Source: Mycetocola saprophilus (lineage in GTDB: Bacteria > Actinomycetota > Actinomycetes > Actinomycetales > Microbacteriaceae). Taken from it: DNA of 64,000 nucleotides. Every line of letters starts with the position of its first letter. Positions within the stretch are counted from its first letter, which is position 1. The position numbers and the translations under genes were made by a program. Below are positions 34,717-44,020 of the stretch, piece after piece. The notes beneath the pieces are model-generated. The model was not told where the DNA came from, ran no database searches, and saw nothing but the letters and a program-made list of their open reading frames with translations. The stretch spans positions 558,001 through 622,000 of the forward strand of contig NZ_JOEC01000002.1 of NCBI RefSeq assembly GCF_000718085.1. The letters run 5' to 3'.

Positions 34717-35807
34717 GGCGAAGACGCTTGGAGACAGACGGCCCGGGTAGACCTAGCAACTCGCGGGGATGGTTTCGCCCGACCACTGCTATTCTCGGGG
34801 CACTCGTTCTGGTGTGTGTGGGTGCCGTCGCCGGCGTGCTGGCAACGGCGAGTGCGGTTCCGGATGCGCTGCGGCCCGCGGATGCCGTGACCCAGTCGGT
34901 GTTGAGTGAGCGCAGCTTTGATGATTCCCGGGCCGCCGAACTGCGTATCTCCGGGGGAACCCAGCGAGCTCTGCGTGCCCCCGTCGCGGGCCGGGTCACC
35001 GCCCTGGCATGTACACCAGGCACCGAGATCGCTCGTGGCAGCGTGCCGTTCTCGATCAACGGAATCTCGGCGCTCGCCCTCGGCGGCGCGCAACCGCCCT
35101 GGCGGGATCTGGTTGAGGGCGATACCGGCACCGACGTGAGCGCGCTGCGTGCCGAGCTGCGCAGCCTCGGATTTATGGTGCCCGAGCGGGGCGGCGTGGA
35201 TTCGACCCTGTTGAGGGCGATGAACGCCCTCCTTAAGAAGGCTGGCGTAACCCCCGCGGATGCGGCGGTCATCGCCCAGGCGAACATTGCCTGGATCTCG
35301 CCCGGTCCGTCGGGGATCACCGGTTGCCCGCTGGGAATCGGCGAGCAGGTGGAGGAGGGGCGAACCCTGATCGCGCTGGCCGATAACCTGGCCACCGTCA
35401 GCCTCAGCACACTTCCCGAGAATCCCGTGGAGGGTGCCCGGGTGGTCGAGGTCAACGGGCAGCGATATCCGATCGACACCGAAACCGGTGCGGTCACCGA
35501 CCCCGACGCACTGGCGGCCATCATCGCCGGAGAGCGGATCCCCGCCGACCAAAACGCCGAGGCCGGTGCCACACGCACCCTGGGGGCCCGCTACATTTTG
35601 GCCGAAGCGGTGACCGCCTGGGTGACCGCGCCGTCGGCGCTCTACAACATCGAGGGGGCAACCGCCTGCGTAGCCGCCGGCCGACAGACCTTTCGGGTGA
35701 GCCTGCTCGGTTCGCAGCTCGGCCAGTCGTTCATTCGGTTTGCCGAGGGTGTCACCCCACCCGAGGCTCTCGATCTTGTCCCGAACCAATCGCGCGCATG
35801 CGAGTGA
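34683..35807 (+). CDS. Membrane-anchored adaptor with peptidoglycan-binding-like domain
   Basis: A 374-residue protein: Arg-rich cytoplasmic start, one membrane helix (about residues 35-58), a biotinyl-lipoyl-like segment (RAPVAGRVTALACTPGTEIARG) and a peptidoglycan-binding-like motif (EGDTGTDVSALRAELRSLGF, about 142-161). A second half-lipoyl stretch (LGIGEQVEEGRTLIALAD) follows, then beta-rich sequence. This order is that of HlyD/MacA-like periplasmic adaptors found in Gram-positive MacB-type systems. It probably couples the ABC permease to the cell wall or to a secreted substrate. The gene overlaps both neighbours. Confidence 0.72.
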   Translation: MSIQSARSEILRRRRLETDGPGRPSNSRGWFRPTTAILGALVLVCVGAVAGVLATASAVPDALRPADAVTQSVLSERSFDDSRAAELRISGGTQRALRAPVAGRVTALACTPGTEIARGSVPFSINGISALALGGAQPPWRDLVEGDTGTDVSALRAELRSLGFMVPERGGVDSTLLRAMNALLKKAGVTPADAAVIAQANIAWISPGPSGITGCPLGIGEQVEEGRTLIALADNLATVSLSTLPENPVEGARVVEVNGQRYPIDTETGAVTDPDALAAIIAGERIPADQNAEAGATRTLGARYILAEAVTAWVTAPSALYNIEGATACVAAGRQTFRVSLLGSQLGQSFIRFAEGVTPPEALDLVPNQSRACE

Positions 35808-36400
35808 TACTGGAGGACGTTGGCCACGCCTTTCCCGGCGGGGCGCTGCTGTTTAGCGGGTTGACGCGGGAACTTCTGCCCCATCACGTCTACGCGCTTT
35901 CGGGACCGTCGGGATCGGGAAAGAGCACCCTGCTGAGTATCCTGGCGGGATGGGAGGAGCCCACCCACGGCCGCGTTCTGCGCGAGGATGTGCGGCGTAC
36001 GCGCTGGGTGTTTCAAAACCCGCACGGGGTGGCCAAGCGGGATGCGCTGGATCACGTGGTGCTACCACTGATCGCCCGGGGGTATTCGCGCCGAGAGGCC
36101 GAGGAAATCGCCCGAGAATATCTGCAACGCTTCGGTCTTGGTGACGTGGCCGATCGTCCCTTTGGCGCGCTCTCCGGCGGGGAGGCTCAGCGCCTGATGC
36201 TCGCGCGGGGGATGGCCGCGGGCCCCGAACTCTTTCTGGTGGATGAGCCCACCGCGCAGCTGGATCGGGTCACCGCGGACACCGTTAATGCGACCCTCGG
36301 TGTCCTGTCTCAGGCCGGTGGCATCGTGGTGGTGGCCACCCACGATGCCGCGACGCGTGACGCCTGCACCGACCTGATCGATCTGAGTATCCCCGGATGA
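35798..36400 (+). CDS. ABC transporter ATP-binding protein of the cassette
   Basis: A 200-residue single nucleotide-binding domain. Walker A is GPSGSGKST, the signature LSGGEAQRLMLARGMA, Walker B ELFLVDEPTAQLD and the switch His is in VVATHDAA. The VFQNPHGVAKRDALDHVVLPLIARG segment resembles LolD/MacB-type exporters. It is short for a stand-alone ATPase. It powers the permease encoded next (4-base ATGA overlap) and is translationally coupled to the adaptor gene upstream (10-base overlap). Confidence 0.9.
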   Translation: MRVILEDVGHAFPGGALLFSGLTRELLPHHVYALSGPSGSGKSTLLSILAGWEEPTHGRVLREDVRRTRWVFQNPHGVAKRDALDHVVLPLIARGYSRREAEEIAREYLQRFGLGDVADRPFGALSGGEAQRLMLARGMAAGPELFLVDEPTAQLDRVTADTVNATLGVLSQAGGIVVVATHDAATRDACTDLIDLSIPG

Positions 36401-37581
36401 GCCCGCACAGTAACCACTCGGAACGTTCGGAGCAGGAACACCCGGTGAAAACGAATGCCAGCATCACGGCGAACCCCCGCGGGAGTGGCCTGCGTCCGGG
36501 CGCGCTCATCGGCGAGATTCTGCGGGATATTCGCACCGGAACCTCGCGCGCGCTCCTGTTCACGCTGCTGTGCGCGACGCTGCTGATCGGGCTGTGCCTG
36601 GCCGAGATCAGCACCGTATCCCGGGTATTGAACGATGCGGATTCCTACCGTCGATCCGGAGCTTCGATCCTCATGTTCCAGGCCCCCGGTCAGATTGATG
36701 CGACCCGTTGCGAGGCGCTCTCCGCGCTGCCCAACGTGAACCAGGCAGGTGCCGTGCGCGAGAACCCCGCCGGCGTGAACCCGGCGGCACTGCCCGGTCA
36801 CTCGATCCCCCAGCGCGATGCCAGCGAAGGCTTTATCCGGTTGATCACCGAGACCGGATCCGCACCCACCGCCGTACCCGGTGCCGGGGTGATCCTCTCG
36901 GACCAGGTCGCCGAGGCGCTGGGACGCGCGGGCGGCGACACCATCGTTACCGGTGTCGGAGAGATTTCGGTGCGCGCCGTGTTCCCCTATCCCGATGACG
37001 GGCGCAAACCCGGCCTGGGATACACGGTGCTTTCCCCGGTTCCCGCCGACCGCCAGGCCTTTGACGAGTGCTGGATTGAGGTGTGGCCACAGACGGAGGC
37101 GGTCGCCACCCAGCTGCGTTCGACCCTGCTGGGGGAGGGGGATTCGCAGGCGCGCCCGCAGCTGAGTCAGCTGAACTCCCGGCTCGGGCAAACCTTCCCC
37201 GGGGCCGACGCCTTCGGCGGTCGGCTCACCACCGTCGCCGCACCGGCCGGGGCGCTCGCCGGACTGGTCATCGGGTTTGTGATGGTGCGGATCCGCAGGC
37301 TCGAACTCGCCTCGGCCCGACACAGTGGGGTATCACCGGGCGCCCAAACCCTGATCCTGCTGGGGGAGGCACTGGTTCCGGCAGCGGTAGCGGTTCTGAT
37401 TGCGCTGACGGCAACCCTGGTCCTGACCGGGCTGTCCGGGATCCCGGATCCGGCCGCGCTTCGGGGTCTGGCGATCAGGATATGCCTGGTCTTTGTGCCC
37501 GCCGTACTGCTCGGGGTAATCGCCGGTGCGTTCACCACCCGGGAAAAACAGCTGTTCCGCTACTTCAAGTCACGGGCGTAG
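36397..37581 (+). CDS. FtsX/MacB-like ABC permease of the cassette
   Basis: A 394-residue membrane protein with one helix near residues 45-68, a large external domain (about 70-280) and three C-terminal helices. That is the topology of FtsX/MacB mechanotransmission permeases, although sequence signatures are weak. The external part contains two cysteines (TRCEAL and DECWIE). Together with the ATPase and the lipoyl/PG-binding adaptor it would form a tripartite system that moves or releases peptides or lipoproteins at the outer membrane face. The ATGA overlap with the ATPase supports operon structure. Confidence 0.75.
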   Translation: MSPHSNHSERSEQEHPVKTNASITANPRGSGLRPGALIGEILRDIRTGTSRALLFTLLCATLLIGLCLAEISTVSRVLNDADSYRRSGASILMFQAPGQIDATRCEALSALPNVNQAGAVRENPAGVNPAALPGHSIPQRDASEGFIRLITETGSAPTAVPGAGVILSDQVAEALGRAGGDTIVTGVGEISVRAVFPYPDDGRKPGLGYTVLSPVPADRQAFDECWIEVWPQTEAVATQLRSTLLGEGDSQARPQLSQLNSRLGQTFPGADAFGGRLTTVAAPAGALAGLVIGFVMVRIRRLELASARHSGVSPGAQTLILLGEALVPAAVAVLIALTATLVLTGLSGIPDPAALRGLAIRICLVFVPAVLLGVIAGAFTTREKQLFRYFKSRA

Positions 37582-37752
37582 CCTCTCCAATACCGTCTGT
37601 TCACCCAGAACTCGGGCGTGTATACGGTGTGCGGGTGACCTGCGCCGGGGGCAGGGGGTAGAGTCTTAGATGGGTATCTTGACGTCGAGTTACAAGCGAG
37701 GCGTCGGGTACGCAATTTTCTCCCAAAACCTCATTGCGGATTGGAACCACAC

Positions 37753-38916
37753 GTGGATCTTTACGAGTATCAGGCCCGAGACCTGTTCGAGAAATACGAG
37801 GTGCCGGTCCTTGCCGGTATCGTCGCGGACACCCCCGAAGACGTACGCGCCGCCGCCGAAAAGATCGGTGGCGTTGTTGTGGTCAAGGCACAGGTTAAGG
37901 TTGGTGGCCGCGGAAAGGCCGGTGGCGTCAAGGTCGCCAAGAACGCCGACGAAGCCTTCGAAGCCGCCCAGGCCATCCTCGGCCTGGACATCAAGGGTCA
38001 CGAAGTCAAGCGCGTTATGGTCGCGCAGGGCGCCAAGATCGCCCGCGAGTTCTACTTCTCGGTTCTGCTGGACCGCGCCAACCGCTCCTACCTCTCGCTC
38101 GCCAGCGTCGAGGGCGGCATGGAGATCGAGCAGCTCGCCGTGGAGAAGCCCGAGGCTCTGGCCCGGATCGAGGTCAACCCGCGCACCGGCATCGACGCCG
38201 CCAAGGCACGCGAGATCGCGATTGCCGCAAACTTCCCCGAGGACCTGGTAGACAAGGTCGCCGACGTCTTCGTCAAGCTGTACAACGTCTACGCGGGCGA
38301 GGACGCCACCCTGGTTGAGGTCAACCCGCTGGTCCTCACCGAGGACGGCGATATCGTTGCCCTCGACGGTAAGGTTTCGATCGACGAGAACGCCGAGTTC
38401 CGTCACCCCGAGCACGCGGAGCTCGCCGACAGCGCGACCACCGACCCGCTCGAGCTCAAGGCCAAGGAGTCCGACCTCAACTACGTCAAGCTCGACGGTG
38501 AGGTGGGAATCATCGGAAACGGTGCCGGCCTCGTGATGTCGACCCTCGACGTGGTTGCCTACGCCGGTGAGAACTTCGGCGGCGTCAAGCCCGCCAACTT
38601 CCTCGACATCGGTGGTGGAGCCTCGGCCGAGGTCATGGCCAACGGCCTCGACGTAATCCTCGGCGACAGCCAGGTGAAGTCGGTCTTCGTGAACGTCTTC
38701 GGTGGAATCACCGCCTGTGACGCGGTTGCCAACGGCATCGTCAAGGCCCTGGAAATCCTCGGTGACACCGCCACCAAGCCGCTCGTTGTTCGCCTGGACG
38801 GCAACAAGGTAGACGAGGGTCGCGCGATCCTCGCCGCCGCAAACCACCCGCTGATCACCATCGCGGGCTCCATGGACGAGGGCGCCGCCAAGGCCGCCGA
38901 GCTGGCATCGAAGTAG
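37753..38916 (+). CDS. sucC: Succinyl-CoA synthetase (ADP-forming), beta subunit
   Basis: A 387-residue TCA-cycle subunit with an N-terminal ATP-grasp domain ([39 protein letters not shown]) and a C-terminal CoA-ligase domain ([33 protein letters not shown]). It catalyses succinyl-CoA + ADP + Pi to succinate + CoA + ATP with SucD. GTG 37753 is chosen because the canonical family N-terminus begins there and GGAA lies 6 bases upstream; a TTG 12 bases earlier is in frame. sucD follows after 13 bases. Confidence 0.96.
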   Translation: MDLYEYQARDLFEKYEVPVLAGIVADTPEDVRAAAEKIGGVVVVKAQVKVGGRGKAGGVKVAKNADEAFEAAQAILGLDIKGHEVKRVMVAQGAKIAREFYFSVLLDRANRSYLSLASVEGGMEIEQLAVEKPEALARIEVNPRTGIDAAKAREIAIAANFPEDLVDKVADVFVKLYNVYAGEDATLVEVNPLVLTEDGDIVALDGKVSIDENAEFRHPEHAELADSATTDPLELKAKESDLNYVKLDGEVGIIGNGAGLVMSTLDVVAYAGENFGGVKPANFLDIGGGASAEVMANGLDVILGDSQVKSVFVNVFGGITACDAVANGIVKALEILGDTATKPLVVRLDGNKVDEGRAILAAANHPLITIAGSMDEGAAKAAELASK

Positions 38917-38929
38917 TAGGGATCCGAAC

Positions 38930-39817
38930 ATGTCGATCTTTGTAAACAAGGACTCCAAGGTCATCGTCCAGGGCATCACCGGCGGCGAGGCTTCCAAGCA
39001 CACCGCGCTGATGCTCGCCGCGGGCACCAACATCGTGGGCGGCGTGAACGCCCGCAAGGCCGGCACCACCGTGACCCACGGGGATGTCACCCTGCCGGTG
39101 TTCGGTAGCGTCGTCGAGGCCATCGACACCACCGGTGCCGACGTCTCCATCGCGTTCGTGCCCCCGGCATTCGCCAAGGATGCGGCGATCGAGGCCATCG
39201 ACGCCGAGATCCCGCTGCTGGTCATCATCACCGAGGGCATCCCCGTCGGCGACTCCGCCGAGGTCTGGGCCTACGCCCAGGAAAAGGGCAACAAGACCCG
39301 CATCATCGGCCCGAACTGCCCCGGCATCATCACCCCGGGTGAGGCGCTGGTTGGCATCACCCCGGCATCGATCGCCGGTACCGGCCCGATCGGACTGGTG
39401 TCCAAGTCCGGAACCCTCACCTACCAGATGATGTACGAGCTGCGCGAAATCGGCTTCTCGACCGCCATCGGTATCGGTGGAGACCCGATCATCGGCACCA
39501 CCCACATCGACGCCCTCGCCGCGTTCGAGGCCGACCCCGACACCAAGGCAATCGTCATGATCGGTGAGATCGGTGGAGACGCCGAGGAGCGTGCCGCCGA
39601 GTACATCAAGGCACACGTGACCAAGCCCGTCGTGGGCTATGTCGCCGGCTTCACCGCGCCCGAGGGCAAGACCATGGGCCACGCCGGTGCCATCGTCTCC
39701 GGCTCGGCCGGAACCGCCCAGGCCAAGAAGGAGGCCCTCGAGGCCGCCGGCGTCAAGGTAGGTAAGACTCCGTCCGAGGCAGCGAACCTGATGCGCGAGA
39801 TCGTCGCCGGTCTCTAG
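38930..39817 (+). CDS. sucD: Succinyl-CoA synthetase, alpha subunit
   Basis: A 295-residue CoA-binding/ligase subunit. It has the N-terminal Rossmann segment [33 protein letters not shown] and IGGDPIIGT. The active-site histidine that is phosphorylated lies in [13 protein letters not shown]. It forms the heterodimer or heterotetramer with SucC, encoded directly upstream. The last 14 codons are repeated, with three synonymous changes, 69 bases downstream. Confidence 0.96.
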   Translation: MSIFVNKDSKVIVQGITGGEASKHTALMLAAGTNIVGGVNARKAGTTVTHGDVTLPVFGSVVEAIDTTGADVSIAFVPPAFAKDAAIEAIDAEIPLLVIITEGIPVGDSAEVWAYAQEKGNKTRIIGPNCPGIITPGEALVGITPASIAGTGPIGLVSKSGTLTYQMMYELREIGFSTAIGIGGDPIIGTTHIDALAAFEADPDTKAIVMIGEIGGDAEERAAEYIKAHVTKPVVGYVAGFTAPEGKTMGHAGAIVSGSAGTAQAKKEALEAAGVKVGKTPSEAANLMREIVAGL

Positions 39818-39886
39818 ATCGGGCAAGACGCTGCCTTGCCTGCCGAGGCAGCCAATCTGATGCGTGAGATCGTCGCCGGTCTCTAG
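39774..39886. repeat. Duplicated 3' end of sucD
   Basis: The 44 bases at 39774-39817, ending in the sucD stop, recur at 39843-39886. The three differences (GCG/GCC, AAC/AAT, CGC/CGT) are all synonymous third-position changes for [14 protein letters not shown] versus [14 protein letters not shown]. Weaker similarity (GGxAAGAC) reaches further upstream to about 39831. The second copy lies between the real stop and the terminator and is not translated as SucD. Confidence 0.85.
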
Positions 39887-39896
39887 CGCCTACAGC

Positions 39897-39930
39897 ACAG
39901 CCCCCGTCACCACAGAGTGACGGGGGCTGT
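39897..39930. terminator. Terminator after sucCD
   Basis: The stem ACAGCCCCCGTCAC/GTGACGGGGGCTGT with a six-base loop sits between convergent genes and is followed by TG. Confidence 0.85.
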
Positions 39931-39939
39931 TGCGTGCCC

Positions 39940-40287
39940 CTAGTCCTCGTCGAACAGGCCCGGCAGCGTGTAGCCGTCGATATCATTCCAGGGGATGTCG
40001 AGGTCGTCCATCGCCAGCTCCCAGTCGGCTTCGGGCAGCGCCCGACGCAGCTCGCTAAACGCGCGCAGCCAGTGAGCCAGCGCCTCGGTGGTGGTTTCGG
40101 GGGTGTCCAGCGGCAGCTTGGTGGAGCCGGAAAAGAGGTTCGGCGGGGTGTCCGGCTCGAAATCGATGTCCTCGTAATCGAACGGGAACGCGGCATTTTG
40201 CCTGAGCACAATCTCCTCGATCACGGCGTTCTCCACCGCGGTAATCGGATGTGCGCGCGAGGCGCTGTAGTAGAGCGAGATGCCCAT
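39940..40287 (-). CDS. Hypothetical acidic cytoplasmic protein
   Basis: A 115-residue protein rich in Asp and Glu (FDYEDIDFEPD, MDDLDIPWNDIDGY) beginning MGISLYYSASRAHPIT. No family is recognised. ATG 40287 has GGGGA at 7-base spacing; starts at 40299 and 40332 would add 4 or 15 residues without a good site. It is convergent with sucCD and divergent from alr. Composition is like that of the neighbours, so it looks native. Confidence 0.65.
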   Translation of the reverse strand: MGISLYYSASRAHPITAVENAVIEEIVLRQNAAFPFDYEDIDFEPDTPPNLFSGSTKLPLDTPETTTEALAHWLRAFSELRRALPEADWELAMDDLDIPWNDIDGYTLPGLFDED

Positions 40288-40468
40288 GTGTGTCCCCATT
40301 TCCCGGACCCGCAGCAGCACCGGTCCGCTCATCGCAGTCAGTTTAGTCCCGCCCGGCGACGGATTCCAGGGGCGATCCCCCGCGGGGTGAATCGCCGTCG
40401 GACCCCAGTGGCGGCCGGTAACTCCCGCGACCGGGGCGGCGCATGCGGGTAAACCCCCGTTTGCCCCG

Positions 40469-40474
40469 TACGCT
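40469..40474 (+). promoter_or_regulatory. -10 box of a leaderless transcript (alr)
   Basis: TACGCT ends 6 nt before GTG 40481. Confidence 0.5.
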
Positions 40475-40480
40475 TAGGGG

Positions 40481-41659
40481 GTGAGTGTGAACGATTCCCC
40501 CGCAGCAGCGTTGTCCGGTTCCGCAGTGAACGGCGGCGTCGCGGACCCCACCGCGTTTATCCCGCCCACCGTGTTTGCGGCCGAGGCGATCGTGGATCTG
40601 GAGGCGATTCGGCACAACATTCGCACGTTCCGCGCGCACTATCCGCAGGGCAAGATCATGGCCGCGGTTAAGGCCGATGCGTTCGGCCACGGGGCACCCG
40701 CCTCGGCCACCGCGGCACTCGAGGGTGGCGCGGACCTGCTCGGATTCGCCCGGCTGAGCGAGGCGCTGCAGCTGCGCGCGACGGGCGAGGAAGCCCCGAT
40801 GTTTGCCTGGCTCAACGACGTTCCCAACTTCGCCCGGCATGCCCGCGCCAATGACATCGACATCAGCGTCTCGGGCCTCGACAACCTGCGCGCGGTGGCC
40901 GCCGAAAACACCGGCGTGAACGTGCACCTGGAGGTGGAAACCGGCCTGAACCGCGGGGGCACCGTCGCGGCCGAATGGGAAACGCTGGTGGCCGAGGCCG
41001 CCCGTTTTGAGGCCGAGGGGTCGCTGAGTATCCGCGGCATCTGGTCGCACCTGTCCCACGCCGGGGACCTCGACGCCGAGCGCACCCGGGCCCAGTCCGA
41101 CCGCCTTCAGCAGGCCATCCAGATTGCGCGCGCCGCGGGCCTGGACCCCGAGTTCACCCACCTGGCCAACTCCAGCGGTGTCAGCCTGATCGATCCCTCC
41201 CTCTACAACATGGTGCGCCTGGGGGCCGGGGTCTACGGCATCGACGAGGCGGGCATCGGCCTGCGCCACGCGATGACCCTCACCGCCCGCGTGATGCAGG
41301 TCAAGCGCGCCTTCGCCGGCGAGGGCGTCTCCTACTCCCACACCTACACCCTGGAGCGCGACACGACCCTGGCGCTGATTGCCGTGGGCTACGCCGACGG
41401 GCTGCCCTGGGCGGCCGCGGGCAAGGCCGAGGTGTGGATCGGCGGAAAAAGACGGCGCGTAGCTGGGCGTATCTCGATGGACCAGATTATGGTGGATCTT
41501 GGCGATGATCCGGTTGCCGAGGGTGACACCGCGATCCTGTTTGGACCGGGCACCCAGGGTGAACCCACGGTGTCCGAATGGGCGGCCTGGGCGGGTACCC
41601 TGGAACACGAGATTTACTGCGGGATCGGCGCCCGAATCAACCGCCGCTACATCAACTGA
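40481..41659 (+). CDS. alr: Alanine racemase
   Basis: A 392-residue PLP enzyme that supplies D-alanine for peptidoglycan. The PLP lysine is K64 in AAVKADAFGHG; the family usually has Tyr where F68 stands (KADAYGHG). The second catalytic tyrosine is present in GVSYSHTYTLE. GYADGLPW, the carboxylated-lysine region and the C-terminal GRISMDQIMVDLG are intact. The N-terminus is about 30 residues longer than usual if GTG 40481 is used, but the -10 box exactly 6 nt upstream supports it. ddl follows after 14 bases, forming a D-Ala-D-Ala pair of genes. Confidence 0.93.
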   Translation: MSVNDSPAAALSGSAVNGGVADPTAFIPPTVFAAEAIVDLEAIRHNIRTFRAHYPQGKIMAAVKADAFGHGAPASATAALEGGADLLGFARLSEALQLRATGEEAPMFAWLNDVPNFARHARANDIDISVSGLDNLRAVAAENTGVNVHLEVETGLNRGGTVAAEWETLVAEAARFEAEGSLSIRGIWSHLSHAGDLDAERTRAQSDRLQQAIQIARAAGLDPEFTHLANSSGVSLIDPSLYNMVRLGAGVYGIDEAGIGLRHAMTLTARVMQVKRAFAGEGVSYSHTYTLERDTTLALIAVGYADGLPWAAAGKAEVWIGGKRRRVAGRISMDQIMVDLGDDPVAEGDTAILFGPGTQGEPTVSEWAAWAGTLEHEIYCGIGARINRRYIN

Positions 41660-41673
41660 GGAGCACCATCCAC

Positions 41674-42693
41674 ATGAGCACCACCGCAGAAAACCCCGCG
41701 TTCCCCCACCGCGTCGCGGTCCTGATGGGCGGCATCAGCGGCGAGCACGAGGTGTCGCTGAAGAGCGGCGGAGGCCTGGTGGTGGCGCTGGAGGAACTCG
41801 GTGCCGAGGTGCTGAGCGTCCTGGTCACCCGCGAGGGCGAGTGGGTGGCCGGTGAGGTGTACGGTCTGCTCGACGTGCTCGCCCTGCTGCGCGACTACGA
41901 CGTCGTGATCCCCGCCTTCCACGGCGTGGGCGGCGAGGACGGGACGATGCAGGGCCTGCTGGAAACCGCGGGCATTCGCTACGTGGGTGCCGGCGTGGGT
42001 GCCAGCGCGATCGCGATGGACAAGTGGTGGGCCAAGACCGTCGTCGCCGATGCGGGCATCCGTATCGCCCCGGCACTGCGTGTGGACCCGACCGACGTGC
42101 CCGCGGCCATCGCCGACCCCGACGCCCTGCTGGCTCGCCTGGCCGAGCGCGGCATCTCGCTGCCGGTCTTTGTGAAGCCCAACCGTGGCGGATCCTCGAT
42201 CGGCGGCACCAGGGTCACCGAGGCCGCCCAGCTTCCGGCCGCACTGGCCCTGGCCACCGAGGGTGGCGACGCGGTGCTGATCGAGACCGAGATTGTCGGT
42301 CGCGAGATCGACCTGGGCCTGCTGGAGCACGCCGACGGTACCCTCGAGGTGGCCCCGGCCCTGGAGATCGACGCCGACCCCAACCAGCCCTTCTTCGACT
42401 ACGCCGCCAAGTACACCAGCGGCGGCACCCACTTCACCGTGCCCGCGCACCTCTCCGATGAGGTGGCCGCCGACCTGGCCGACCAGGCTCGCCGGGTCTT
42501 CCGCGTGCTGGGGGGCCGCGGCCTCGCCCGAATCGACTTCTTCCTGGACGAGCAGGGTCCGATCTTCAACGAGATCAACACCCTGCCCGGGCTGACCGCC
42601 CAGTCGCAGTACCCGCAGATGTGGGCCGCCACCGGACGCAGCTACCCCGAGGTGGTCCGGGTCCTGGTGGAGCGCGCCCTCGCCGACAACTAG
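41674..42693 (+). CDS. ddl: D-alanine--D-alanine ligase
   Basis: A 339-residue ATP-grasp ligase that joins two D-alanines for peptidoglycan precursors. The start VAVLMGGISGEHEVSLKSG, the middle VIPAFHGVGGEDGTMQGLLE, the ATP-binding KPNRGGSSIG and the C-terminal IFNEINTLPGLTAQS are canonical. ATG 41674 lies just after GAGGAGC and 14 bases after alr, which provides the substrate. No regulatory signal is visible between them, so co-transcription is likely. Confidence 0.95.
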   Translation: MSTTAENPAFPHRVAVLMGGISGEHEVSLKSGGGLVVALEELGAEVLSVLVTREGEWVAGEVYGLLDVLALLRDYDVVIPAFHGVGGEDGTMQGLLETAGIRYVGAGVGASAIAMDKWWAKTVVADAGIRIAPALRVDPTDVPAAIADPDALLARLAERGISLPVFVKPNRGGSSIGGTRVTEAAQLPAALALATEGGDAVLIETEIVGREIDLGLLEHADGTLEVAPALEIDADPNQPFFDYAAKYTSGGTHFTVPAHLSDEVAADLADQARRVFRVLGGRGLARIDFFLDEQGPIFNEINTLPGLTAQSQYPQMWAATGRSYPEVVRVLVERALADN

Positions 42694-42775
42694 CATCCGC
42701 ACGCACGCATCGGTGCGGGTTCTCGCGGCTCGCCTGCAGCGTGTTCCGGGGTGATCGGGCTAGTCTGAGGGGGTC

Positions 42776-44011
42776 ATGAAACGCACCCAGGTCGCCCTCC
42801 TCGCCGCTCTCGAAGCCCTCATCGCCCTCGCCATCAGCGTGGGCGTCCTCGTGGTCCCGGCCACCCTGATCTGGGCCATCGGCACCGGATTCTCCGAATT
42901 CTGGAGCCTGTTCTGGCGCAGCTCGGTGGACTTCTGGCTGCTCGGGCACGGCGTGCACCTGAACATGCAGCTCTCCGCCGACACCGTGGCACCGTTTGGT
43001 TTGGCAGGGGCGAGCGATCCGTTTGTGCTCTCGCTGGCGCCGATCGGCATCACCGGCCTGGTGATCTGGCTCGCGTATCGCAGCGGAACCCGCTCGGCGG
43101 ATTCCGGGCATCCGGTGACCGCGCTGATCGCCGGAACCGTGACCTACGCGCTGCTCTCCTGCGGCGTGGTCTTCACCTCGGGCAGCGAGATCATCAGCAC
43201 CGACCGAGTCACCGGCCTGATCTTCCCGCCGCTGATCTTCGCCGCGGCGATGGCGCTGGGTCTCGTGGTTGCCCGGTACCGCGCGGGGGAGCGGTTCCCG
43301 CTGGATACCCTGCCCGAGCGGCTCGGCGAACCCGGAAGCACGATCGCCTTCGCCTCATTGCGGGGTGGGGCGCTGGCCTCGGGCGCGCTGATCGGCGTGG
43401 CCGGGCTGCTGACCGCGATCCTGCTGCTGGTCAACTATCCGCTGATCATCGGCCTGTACGAGACCACCGAGCTGGGGGTGGGCGGCGGCATCGTGATCAC
43501 CCTGGCGCAGCTGCTCTACCTACCCACTCTGATTATCTGGGCGGCGTCCTGGCTGATCGGTCCCGGATTCGCGGTGGGGGCCAATAGCATCTTCTCCCCG
43601 CTGGGCACCGTGGCGGGTCCGCTGCCCGCGCTGCCGGTGTTTGGTGTGCTGCCCTCCTCCTCGAGTCCGCTGACCTGGATCCTGCTGATCGTCCCGATCC
43701 TCTGCGGGTTCCTGGCGGGCCTGTGGATTCGTCGGCGCCGGGTGGAGAGTGGTGAGCTCTCGATGGGCGAGGGCGCGATCACCGCCGCCGGCTCCGCGGT
43801 GGTGGCCGGGGTGCTGCTGGGGCTGCTCGCCTGGTTCGCCGCCGGGGCGTTCGGGCCCGGACGCCTGGCCGAAATGGGACCGACCGCCTGGCTTGTGGGA
43901 CTGGTCTTTGCGGGGGAAATCCTGGTCGGCGCGCTGATCGGTCTGATCTCCGGCCGCAGCGTGGAGACCGTGGAGGAGCCGCGGTTTTTGAGCGGGGTTT
44001 CGGAGCGGTAG
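42776..44011 (+). CDS. DUF6350 / PerM-like multispanning membrane protein
   Basis: A 411-residue protein with about ten hydrophobic helices and the DUF6350 features VDFWLLGHGVHLNM and SLAPIGITGLVIWLAYRSGTR. In mycobacteria the PerM protein of this family is needed for cell division under stress. It is separated from purN by 9 bases. A TAGTCT hexamer 9 nt before ATG 42776 probably serves as -10 box. The context beside purN-purH is conserved in actinobacteria. Confidence 0.85.
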   Translation: MKRTQVALLAALEALIALAISVGVLVVPATLIWAIGTGFSEFWSLFWRSSVDFWLLGHGVHLNMQLSADTVAPFGLAGASDPFVLSLAPIGITGLVIWLAYRSGTRSADSGHPVTALIAGTVTYALLSCGVVFTSGSEIISTDRVTGLIFPPLIFAAAMALGLVVARYRAGERFPLDTLPERLGEPGSTIAFASLRGGALASGALIGVAGLLTAILLLVNYPLIIGLYETTELGVGGGIVITLAQLLYLPTLIIWAASWLIGPGFAVGANSIFSPLGTVAGPLPALPVFGVLPSSSSPLTWILLIVPILCGFLAGLWIRRRRVESGELSMGEGAITAAGSAVVAGVLLGLLAWFAAGAFGPGRLAEMGPTAWLVGLVFAGEILVGALIGLISGRSVETVEEPRFLSGVSER

Positions 44012-44014
44012 ACT
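44009..44014 (+). promoter_or_regulatory. -10 box of a leaderless transcript (purN)
   Basis: TAGACT overlaps the stop codon of the DUF6350 gene and ends 6 nt before GTG 44021. Confidence 0.5.
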
Positions 44015-44020
44015 CATCGG

